Positions 1 to 6,431 of a stretch of DNA of 64,000 nucleotides are shown piece after piece. The stretch lies in NCBI RefSeq assembly GCF_012927125.1, contig NZ_JABBFZ010000008.1, positions 1 through 64,000 on the forward strand, in the 5' to 3' direction. The position numbers were made by a program, and so were the translations under genes. Source of the DNA: Paraburkholderia antibiotica (lineage in GTDB: Bacteria; Pseudomonadota; Gammaproteobacteria; Burkholderiales; Burkholderiaceae). The stretch's first letter is position 1. Each line of letters starts with the position of its first letter. The notes beneath the pieces are model-generated. The model saw nothing but the letters and a program-made list of their open reading frames with translations. It had not been told where the DNA came from and did no database searches.

Positions 1-63
1 GAGGACCAGAGACGCAGCACTGCGCTTGAACTCAGGGGAAAACGTACGACGTTGCTTGCTCAT
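1..63 (-). CDS. IS3-family transposase OrfA, N-terminal fragment
   Basis: Translation from the ATG at 63 on the minus strand gives MSKQRRTFSPEFKRSAASLV, the characteristic start of IS3-family OrfA proteins (a helix-turn-helix DNA-binding protein normally about 90-100 residues long, joined to the OrfB integrase by -1 frameshifting). An AGAGG Shine-Dalgarno lies six bases upstream of this ATG; an in-frame ATG at 78 is a weaker alternative. Only 21 codons are inside the window, so whether the gene is intact cannot be said. Confidence 0.8.
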   Translation of the reverse strand, partial: MSKQRRTFSPEFKRSAASLVL

Positions 64-122
64 CAGACACCTCTTCATGGCGAGTATTCTCGCCCAAATT
101 GGTGTCCGGGGAGATTAGACCA
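1..122 (-). mobile_element. End of an IS3-family insertion sequence (cut by window edge)
   Basis: The minus strand carries the start of an IS3-type transposase orfA, and just upstream of it a sequence that reads TGGTCTAATCTCCCCGGACA from position 122 inward, which has the TG-start expected of an IS3-family terminal inverted repeat. I place the element boundary at about 122. The rest of the element, including orfB and the other end, lies left of the window. The element marks the visible left flank of an A+T-richer island that carries the ATPase/DUF4276 pair. The IS group within IS3 cannot be fixed from this fragment. Confidence 0.75.
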
Positions 123-818
123 CTACAGCTTGCGGATAACTCGGTTCAATCTCTCAAGTCCGTTCTCATTTCTCATGGAATCACTTGAAGGATGGTCGAC
201 CCGACGGGGCATCAAACGCGACATTGGCATTGAATATCTTCGCATCGAATCTTCACTGTATCGAGTCTGCGGGCATATGCGATGATTCTATGGTGGACAC
301 CGATTCGCTGCTATGGTGCGTGCAGTCGAGCGCTAAGCTATCCAGTAGAAGCGAAGCCTTTGGCTAGCATAGATACGCTTGGTCCACTGAGTTGTGTTGA
401 TTTCTTCGTGCAAAAATATTGGTGGCAACGTGGTTGTCACCGCTACCGGATACTCGTGCTGCTGGTTCACTAGCCTTCAGGTAATATGGGGAGCATGCTT
501 GTTCAACTTGACACTACGAAAATGATCGGGAACGACATACTCTTCCCCGGAGGTGCTCAAGTCTTGCGCAAAATAGCTGGATTGACGCAATCGCAACCCA
601 TTGAGCCTTGGAGGTCTGCATGCTAGCAGATCTTGTCGGTACGAGAAAAAGGGGCGCACAGTTCGACCGAAGAAAGCAGATGTCTATCGCCTCTAGGTCT
701 TTGCTCTTCATATAAGCGAGACGGAGCGTCTGGTTAGAAAGTCAATGGATCGACCCCTATCTAATCGATGCTGGGGACAGAAAAATGAACAAACCAGTGC
801 GACAAATTGGATTTAAAA
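123..818. other. Island DNA without a recognisable gene
   Basis: About 700 bases between the IS end and the ATPase gene. The stretch is visibly A+T-richer than the chromosome to the right. Open frames on both strands are short (about 60-75 codons), mutually overlapping, and resemble no family I know, so I call none of them. It presumably holds the promoter of the ATPase gene and possibly decayed mobile-element DNA. Confidence 0.5.
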
Positions 819-2006
819 ATGCAGATTGAATCTATTGAGATTAAAAATTTTCGGTTGTTCAAAGATACGAAAATTCATCGTATCCCGCGATTGTGTGTGC
901 TTGTTGGGGCAAACGGAACTGGTAAGTCGACACTCTTCGATGTCTTCTCTTTTCTTAAAGACGCGTTGTCGATGAATGTTGCGAAAGCAGTAACAAAGCG
1001 TGGAGGTTTTCGTGAGCTTGCCAGTCGCGGAGGAGAAAAAAGTCCTATTGAATTGACGCTTCAATTTCGACTCGAAATCACGGGTCATGAACGTCTTGTA
1101 ACCTACGTCTTAAAATTTGAACAGAATAAGATGGGGCGGACTATCGTAACTCGCGAAATTCTCCGATACAAACGTGGAAGTTATGGCGCGCCATTTCGTT
1201 TTTTGGATTTTTCGATGGGCAGGGGTTATGCAATTACTAACGAGGAGGATTTTTCGAAGCCGGACGAGGCACTGAATCGTGAGGAACAAGAATTGGACGC
1301 GCCCGATATTCTTGCAATTAAAGGACTTGGGCAATTCGAGCGCTTCAAGGCCGCAAGTGCGTTCCGAATGATGATTGAGAATTGGCATATTTCTGATTTT
1401 CATGTTTCTGAGGCTCGTCCAAGCCAAGAGGAGGGTTTTGCGGAACACTTGTCGACGCGCGGTGATAATCTTCCTCTGGTCGCGAACTATCTATACGAGA
1501 ATCACAGAGATTGCTTCGATCGTGTGTTGGCGGCCATGCAGCGACGAGTTCCCGGTGTTGCGGTAGTCGAGGCAAAGCCAACCGAGGATGGAAGGCTAGT
1601 GCTCCGATTCCAGGACGGTAGCTTCAAGGATCCTTTCATTGCACGTTACGTTTCAGATGGAACGATCAAGATGTTTGCGTATCTTGTGTTGCTCAACGAT
1701 CCGAAGCCATATCCGCTGTTGGCTGTTGAAGAGCCCGAGAATCAGCTTTACCCCGAGCTTCTCCCGGAACTGGCGGAAGAATTTCGCGACTACGCAGAGC
1801 GAGGCGGGCAGGTTTTCATTTCAACTCACTCTCCAGATTTTCTTAATGCTTTAGCTCTGGACGAGATATTTTGTCTTCGTAAGACTGATGGATTTACCAC
1901 GATCTCGCGGGCGGATGATTCTGAAAACCTACGTTCGCTATATGCAGCTGGCGACCTTCCTGGCTATCTTTGGAAACAGGGCCTATTTGAGGGCGTCAAT
2001 CGGTGA
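819..2006 (+). CDS. OLD/AAA_21-type ABC ATPase of a two-gene module
   Basis: A 395-residue ABC-class ATPase of the AAA_21/AAA_15 group (OLD-, RloA- and AriA-like). Seen: N-terminal MQIESIEIKNFRLFKD typical of the family, Walker A GANGTGKST at about residues 30-38, an ABC signature region at YVSDGTIKM, Walker B VEEPENQL, and the H-loop STHSP near the C-terminus. There is no fused Toprim nuclease domain; that role may be supplied by the next gene, which overlaps by GTGA. Such ATPases commonly act as sensors or motors in phage defence. A TTG start at 807 would add four residues; the ATG at 819 matches the family start better. Codon use is A+T-richer than in the genes to the right, which suggests acquisition. 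The defence role is inferred. Confidence 0.85.
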   Translation: MQIESIEIKNFRLFKDTKIHRIPRLCVLVGANGTGKSTLFDVFSFLKDALSMNVAKAVTKRGGFRELASRGGEKSPIELTLQFRLEITGHERLVTYVLKFEQNKMGRTIVTREILRYKRGSYGAPFRFLDFSMGRGYAITNEEDFSKPDEALNREEQELDAPDILAIKGLGQFERFKAASAFRMMIENWHISDFHVSEARPSQEEGFAEHLSTRGDNLPLVANYLYENHRDCFDRVLAAMQRRVPGVAVVEAKPTEDGRLVLRFQDGSFKDPFIARYVSDGTIKMFAYLVLLNDPKPYPLLAVEEPENQLYPELLPELAEEFRDYAERGGQVFISTHSPDFLNALALDEIFCLRKTDGFTTISRADDSENLRSLYAAGDLPGYLWKQGLFEGVNR

Positions 2007-2590
2007 ACGGACGGATCATTTTTTTGCTGGAAGAGCCTTCAATGAAGATTCTTCTGGAGGGATTGCTTCCTCGCCTCTTCCCCGGTCTAACGGCCCCCGA
2101 CCACTTTCAATGCGTTCCTCATGAAGGCAAGTCGGACCTCGATAGAAGTATTTCGCGTAAGCTCAGAGCATGGCGCGAGCCCGGTGCCCGTTTTGTAATC
2201 GTTCGCGATAATGACAATGTGAACTGCATAGACTTGAAGCAACGTCTTGCAAACATGTGCGCCGAGGCGGGGCGGCCAGACACACTAATTCGTCTTGTTT
2301 GCCAGGAGCTGGAAAGCTGGTACTTAGGGGATGTCGAGTCGCTGACAACTGTCTTTGCTGATATCAGTGTTTCGATAGGAGTGCTGCGAAAGAGATTTGC
2401 CGATCCCGATGCTTGGCAAAAACCTTCGGTCGAACTCAAGCGGATTGTGCCGAGTTTTCAAAAGCTTTCAGGTGCTCGTACGATGTCGAACGTATTGTCG
2501 GTTCCTGTTAATCGTTCGGATAGCTTTCGCAAATTTGCAGATGGAGTTGAGCGTCTTATAGTCGAAATGGGCTATGTCGTTGGACACTAA
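2003..2590 (+). CDS. DUF4276 family protein, Toprim-like partner of the ATPase
   Basis: A 195-residue protein starting at a GTG that overlaps the ATPase stop codon (GTGA), so the two are translationally coupled. It matches DUF4276: an N-terminal LLEEPSMKILLEGLLPRL segment (the conserved Glu-Glu-Pro-Ser block), a VRDNDNVNC block resembling the D-x-D motif of Toprim domains, and the conserved ELESWYLGD. In Toprim enzymes the first Glu and the D-x-D coordinate metal for nucleic-acid cleavage, so a nuclease effector is plausible. Pairing with a stand-alone OLD-like ATPase copies the organisation of PARIS (AriA plus the DUF4435 protein AriB), but the family differs. Function not proven; no enzymatic role is established here. 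Confidence 0.8.
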   Translation: MNGRIIFLLEEPSMKILLEGLLPRLFPGLTAPDHFQCVPHEGKSDLDRSISRKLRAWREPGARFVIVRDNDNVNCIDLKQRLANMCAEAGRPDTLIRLVCQELESWYLGDVESLTTVFADISVSIGVLRKRFADPDAWQKPSVELKRIVPSFQKLSGARTMSNVLSVPVNRSDSFRKFADGVERLIVEMGYVVGH

Positions 2591-2704
2591 CTCATACGTG
2601 ATAGTGAGCCATCCGCAAGCCTTCTTCGACGGGGCCCGAAGGAAAGCGCCAGAGATTCGTTCATACAATGCGCTAGAGATCGGTCCGGATATATGCGCGC
2701 ACAG

Positions 2705-2891
2705 AGTCGAGTTCGCCGGTCCGGCCGTCAGCGACGAGAAGCTGCTCGGCGCGGGCGTCGGCTACGGCGTGCGCAAGAACGACAAGGCGCTGAAGGACGC
2801 GCTGAACGGCGCGCTGAAGGACCTGAAGGCGGACGGCACGATCGACCGCCTCGCCGCGAAATACTTCGACGTGAAGGTCGTGCTGAAGTAA
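2705..2891 (+). pseudogene. C-terminal remnant of an amino-acid ABC transporter substrate-binding protein
   Basis: From about 2705 the base composition turns G+C-rich and the frame reads like the last 60 residues of a HisJ/ArtJ-type periplasmic amino-acid-binding protein (DEKLLGAGVGYGVRKNDKAL, then a lysine-rich helix and AAKYFDVKVVLK to the TAA at 2889-2891). The N-terminal three quarters is missing. A frame open from an ATG at 2574 runs from island DNA into this fragment, but that is a chance fusion. The structure indicates that the island inserted into, or deleted into, this transporter gene. The exact junction is uncertain by some 20 bases. Confidence 0.75.
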
Positions 2892-2920
2892 GCACGCGTC
2901 GCTCGACGTTTCGAATGCCA

Positions 2921-2949
2921 ACGGCCGCTGATGCGGCCGTTTTTATTTT
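2921..2949 (+). terminator. Rho-independent terminator of the disrupted binding-protein gene
   Basis: ACGGCCGC, a TGAT loop, then GCGGCCGT form a perfect 8-bp stem, followed by TTTTATTTT. It lies 30 bases after the stop codon of the transporter remnant and separates it from the iron-regulated operon. Confidence 0.9.
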
Positions 2950-3015
2950 GGGCGCCCCCGCGCTCAAATCTGTCTCGAAATATTCGGTAATTGCTGGAGT
3001 TCTCCCGCCAACAAA

Positions 3016-3030
3016 TGAAAACGATTATCA
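3016..3030 (+). promoter_or_regulatory. Fur box upstream of the PepSY-DUF2271-ApbE operon
   Basis: TGAAAACGATTATCA matches the 7-1-7 Fur consensus TGATAATNATTATCA at 12 of 14 fixed positions. It sits about 60-100 bases upstream of the first operon gene and downstream of the terminator, where a promoter is needed. It predicts repression by Fe-Fur and induction in low iron. Confidence 0.8.
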
Positions 3031-3115
3031 TTCGTGACTGTAATTTTTTGGGGCCGGTCTGTAAGGTGGCCGGAATCGTGGGTGCGAGCGGTTGGAGCGA
3101 GCGGGACAAGAGACG

Positions 3116-3754
3116 GTGGCAGAGACTGACACATTCGACGCGGGGCAGCGCAGGCGCGCTTTCTGGCTGCGCCAGTTACGGCAGTGGCACTGGATCAGTT
3201 CGGCGCTCTGCCTGATCGGCATGCTGCTGTTCGCGCTCACCGGCTTCACGCTCAATCACGCTGCGCAGATCGAGGCGCATCCGCATGTCGAGCGGCGCAG
3301 CGCAAGCGCGCCGGCGTCGCTGCGCGACACGCTCGGCCATACGCAGCATCGCGACAAGGGACCGGTGCCGGCGGAATTGTCGGCGTGGCTCGCGAGCACC
3401 TTGCAACTGGACACCGCCGGCCGGATCGCCGAATGGTCGGCCAACGACATCTATATCGCGCTGCCGCGTCCTGGCGGGGACGCATGGGTCAGCGTCGACT
3501 TCACGACCGGCGACACCGAATACGAGCTCACCACGCGCGGCTGGATCGCTTATCTGAACGATCTGCACAAGGGCCGCAATGCGGGCGCTGCGTGGGGCGC
3601 ATTCATCGACGTGTTCGCGGCCGCCTGCGTCGTGTTCAGCGTGACCGGCCTGCTGCTGCTGAAGATGCATGCCCGCGGGCGCGTGTCGACGTGGCCGCTG
3701 GTCGGCTTCGGACTCGTCGCGCCGCTGCTGCTCGCCATCCTGTTTATTCACTGA
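3116..3754 (+). CDS. PepSY-associated membrane protein, first gene of the iron-regulated flavin operon
   Basis: About 212 residues with one N-terminal membrane helix (about 26-46, preceded by the aromatic/basic FWLRQLRQWHWISS), a periplasmic PepSY-like region, and two C-terminal helices (about 163-183 and 192-211). PepSY-TM proteins of this sort conduct electrons across the inner membrane in ferric-siderophore reduction and flavin-transfer systems. It lies directly behind a Fur box and is followed by the DUF2271, DUF4198, ApbE and reductase genes on the same strand. I chose the GTG at 3116; a TTG at 3092 would add eight residues, and neither has a strong Shine-Dalgarno. Specific substrate and heme content cannot be read from the sequence; the conserved His in the first helix is a possible ligand. 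Confidence 0.8.
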   Translation: MAETDTFDAGQRRRAFWLRQLRQWHWISSALCLIGMLLFALTGFTLNHAAQIEAHPHVERRSASAPASLRDTLGHTQHRDKGPVPAELSAWLASTLQLDTAGRIAEWSANDIYIALPRPGGDAWVSVDFTTGDTEYELTTRGWIAYLNDLHKGRNAGAAWGAFIDVFAAACVVFSVTGLLLLKMHARGRVSTWPLVGFGLVAPLLLAILFIH

Positions 3755-3789
3755 TCGTTCCGCTTTCATATCATCGAGGAATCCTTAGC

Positions 3790-4314
3790 ATGCGCCGACT
3801 CATCGCCGTTACCCTGACCGGGGTGGCCGCCGGCCCGCTCGCGGGCCACGCTGTTGCCGCCGAAATGACCGTCAACGTCGACCTTCCGCGGCTCGATGTC
3901 GCCGAATATCACCGCCCGTATGTGTCGATCTGGGTCGAGCGCGCGGATCAGACGCCGGTCACCACGCTGGCGGTCTGGTACGACCAGAACAAGCGCAACG
4001 GCGAGGGCACGAAGTGGCTGAAGGACATGCGTCAATGGTGGCGCAAGGCCGGCCGCGACATGCAGTTCCCGGCCGACGGCGTGTCTGGCGCCACGCGCGC
4101 GCCGGGGCAGCAGGTCGTCTCGTTCGTCGATGGCAAGGCGCCGCTGGGCAAGCTGCCGGCCGGCGAATATCAACTGGTCGTCGAGACCGCGCGCGAAGCG
4201 GGCGGCCGTGGCGTGGTGCGCGTGCCGTTCGCGTGGCCGCCGACCTCGGCCACCACCACCCAGGCCAAGGGCGAGCAGGAGCTCGGCACCGTCACGGTGA
4301 ACGTCAAGCCCTGA
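3790..4314 (+). CDS. DUF2271 periplasmic protein with ApbE flavinylation motif
   Basis: A 174-residue exported protein: signal peptide about 1-24 (ending AVAA) and a DUF2271 domain. Residues 96-102 read DGVSGAT, which matches the Dxx(S/T)GAT acceptor sequence at which ApbE attaches FMN through a phosphoester to threonine in NqrC and RnfG; Thr102 would be the acceptor. ApbE is encoded two genes downstream. DUF2271 proteins have been linked to ApbE-type flavinylation in genomic surveys. The likely role is a periplasmic one-electron carrier that takes electrons from the PepSY membrane protein and passes them to a ferric complex. A GAGGA Shine-Dalgarno precedes the ATG. Acceptor chemistry is predicted, not shown. 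Confidence 0.85.
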   Translation: MRRLIAVTLTGVAAGPLAGHAVAAEMTVNVDLPRLDVAEYHRPYVSIWVERADQTPVTTLAVWYDQNKRNGEGTKWLKDMRQWWRKAGRDMQFPADGVSGATRAPGQQVVSFVDGKAPLGKLPAGEYQLVVETAREAGGRGVVRVPFAWPPTSATTTQAKGEQELGTVTVNVKP

Positions 4315-4428
4315 CGCCACGCGCGTCTTCCGCATGAGCGGCGGGACTCGTTGCTGCGGCAGCCGCGGCTGCCGCGCGCAGTCGAGTCGGCCTTTTCCAG
4401 GATTCATCTTTTCGACCGGGATTCAATC

Positions 4429-5253
4429 ATGAAGCTTTCCACTGCCAGCCTTTCCCGCAAGGTCCTTGCGTTCGCCGTCGCCGCCGCGTTGCCGCTGGCC
4501 GCGCATGCCGATCGTCTGTGGCTGCTGCCGTCGGCGACGGAGCTGTCGGGCAACGACTCGTGGGTGACGGTGGACGCCGCGGTATCCGACAACCTGTTCT
4601 TCGCCGACCACGCGCCGCTGCGCCTCGACGGCCTGACGATCACCGCGCCCGACGGCTCGGCGGTGAAGGAGCAGAACGCGGTGACCGGCCGTTACCGCAG
4701 CGTGTTCGACGCGCAGTTGCCGAAGGACGGCACCTATCGCATCAGCGTGCAGAATCGCGGGGTGTTCGCGTCCTACAAAGTCGGCGACGAGCGCAAGCGC
4801 TGGCGCGGCAGCGTCGATGCATTCGCGAAAGAAGTGCCCGCCGATGCGCAGGACCTGCAGGTGACCGAAAACGACATGCGCGTCGAGACTTTCGTCACGC
4901 GCGGCAAGGCCGATACGGGCGCGCTCAAGCCGACGGGGCACGGTCTCGAACTGGTGGCGCTCTCGCATCCGAACGATCTCGTCGCGGGCACGCCGGCAGG
5001 TTTCCGGCTGATGCTCGACGGCAAGCCGGCGGCGAACGTGAAGGTGTCGGTGGTGCCGGGCGGCACGCGCTATCGGGACAATCTCGACGAGGTGACGCTC
5101 GTGACCGATGCCGGCGGCAAGTTCGATGTCAGGTTCCCGGCACCGGGCGCGTACTGGGTCGGCGCGCAGGTACGCGACGACCGCACCTCGGTGAAGCAGG
5201 CGAAGGAGCGTCGCGTGAGCTATGCGGCGACCTTCGAGGTGCTGCCGCAATAA
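4429..5253 (+). CDS. DUF4198 periplasmic protein
   Basis: A 274-residue exported protein. The signal peptide is about 1-27 (hydrophobic core AFAVAAALPLAAHA), and the mature part opens with DRLWLLPSATELSG, typical of DUF4198 proteins, which have beta-sandwich, carboxypeptidase-regulatory-like folds and are often encoded next to metal or siderophore uptake genes. The C-terminal third (KPAANVKVSVVPGGTRYRDN onward) looks like a second such repeat. Start chosen at the ATG that begins the signal peptide. It sits between the DUF2271 and ApbE genes, so a role in the same periplasmic iron/flavin system, perhaps metal binding or assembly, is inferred. Confidence 0.8.
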   Translation: MKLSTASLSRKVLAFAVAAALPLAAHADRLWLLPSATELSGNDSWVTVDAAVSDNLFFADHAPLRLDGLTITAPDGSAVKEQNAVTGRYRSVFDAQLPKDGTYRISVQNRGVFASYKVGDERKRWRGSVDAFAKEVPADAQDLQVTENDMRVETFVTRGKADTGALKPTGHGLELVALSHPNDLVAGTPAGFRLMLDGKPAANVKVSVVPGGTRYRDNLDEVTLVTDAGGKFDVRFPAPGAYWVGAQVRDDRTSVKQAKERRVSYAATFEVLPQ

Positions 5254-5267
5254 GCTGCGCTATACCG

Positions 5268-6431
5268 ATGATCCACACTTCCAGTTCTCCCGACGCGCGC
5301 GCGATTGACGCTGGGCCGCCGCCGCGTCGGGTGCTCGTGCCTGCCCACCTCGACGAGCGCGCGTTGACGCCGCTGCAGGGCGGGCGCGTCGCCGTGTTCG
5401 GGGGCTTGACGATGGGCACGAGCTGGTCGGTGCGGTGTGTGGTACCGGTGGACACAACGACTGAGGTAGCGGCTGACCCGGTTGACGACGCCGTGCAGCA
5501 GCGCGATGCGTCTCTCGATACGACGCTCGATACGGCAATTCGCGCGGTGCTCGACGACGTGGTCGCGCAGATGAGCAACTGGCGCGACGACTCGGACGTG
5601 AGTCGCTTCAACCAGGCCGCGGCCGGCAGTTGGGTGAGCGTGCCGCCCGCGTGCTTCGAGGTCGTCGAGGCCGCGCTTGCCGTCGCGTGTGAAAGCGGCG
5701 GCGCCTACGACCCGAGCGCGGGTCCGCTCGTCGATCTGTGGGGCTTCGGACCGGTGCCGCGCGGCACGGGCTCGCCGTCGCTCGAGATGATCGATGCCAC
5801 GCGCGCCCGCTGCGGCTGGCGACGCGTCGCGACCGAGCGCACGCACACGCGTCTGTATCAACCCGGCGCGATCTCGCTCGATCTGTGCGCGATCGCGAAG
5901 GGCTATGCGGTCGACGCGGTGCGCGATGCGCTCGTCGCGCAGGGCGTCACGCATCTGCTGGTGGAGATCGGCGGCGAGCTGAGAGGCGAGGGCGTCAAGA
6001 GCGATGGCTTGCCGTGGTGGGTCGAACTCGAAACGCCGCCGCTCGACGACGGCAACGCAACTAGCTCAGCCGCGTCCATCGCGTCTCACGCATCCACCGC
6101 ATCACCCACCGTCGACCTGATCGCCCTCCACGGACTTGCGATCGCGACCTCGGGCGACTATCGCCGCTTTTACTTCGACGCCGGCGTGCGGCGCGCCCAC
6201 ACGCTCGATCCGCGCACCGGTCATCCGGCTAACCATGCGCTGGCCAGCGTGACGGTGCTGCACGCGAGCTGCATGCTCGCCGATGCGTGGTCGACCGCGC
6301 TCACCGTGCTCGGCCCCGAGGCCGGCATGGCGCTCGCGCAGCGCAAGGGCCTGGCCGCACGGTTTATCGTGCGCACGTCGATGGGATTTCGCGAACTCGC
6401 GAGTCCCGCTTATCGGGCGATGCTCGCATGA
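5268..6431 (+). CDS. apbE: ApbE-type FAD:protein FMN transferase
   Basis: A 387-residue ApbE-family protein. It carries the family opening TMGTSWSV at residues 48-55, the FAD-binding YDPSAGPLVDLWGFGP segment, the KGYAVDAV block, and the C-terminal Mg-binding motif ADAWSTALTVLG. ApbE transfers FMN from FAD to threonine in exported electron-transfer proteins; the DUF2271 protein two genes upstream has a suitable acceptor motif. Unusually, the 47 residues before the catalytic domain contain no signal peptide or lipobox, whereas most ApbE proteins are periplasmic lipoproteins. It lies 14 bases after the DUF4198 gene and overlaps the reductase gene by ATGA. Confidence 0.88.
   Translation: MIHTSSSPDARAIDAGPPPRRVLVPAHLDERALTPLQGGRVAVFGGLTMGTSWSVRCVVPVDTTTEVAADPVDDAVQQRDASLDTTLDTAIRAVLDDVVAQMSNWRDDSDVSRFNQAAAGSWVSVPPACFEVVEAALAVACESGGAYDPSAGPLVDLWGFGPVPRGTGSPSLEMIDATRARCGWRRVATERTHTRLYQPGAISLDLCAIAKGYAVDAVRDALVAQGVTHLLVEIGGELRGEGVKSDGLPWWVELETPPLDDGNATSSAASIASHASTASPTVDLIALHGLAIATSGDYRRFYFDAGVRRAHTLDPRTGHPANHALASVTVLHASCMLADAWSTALTVLGPEAGMALAQRKGLAARFIVRTSMGFRELASPAYRAMLA

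Noticed and set aside
487..621. Small plus-strand frame inside the island (45 codons)
   Set aside because: No Shine-Dalgarno, no known relative and overlapping frames on the other strand; left as unassigned DNA.
2574..2704. N-terminal half of the apparent 105-residue ORF ending at 2891
   Set aside because: It is island sequence joined by chance to the binding-protein remnant; only the part after about 2705 matches the transporter family.
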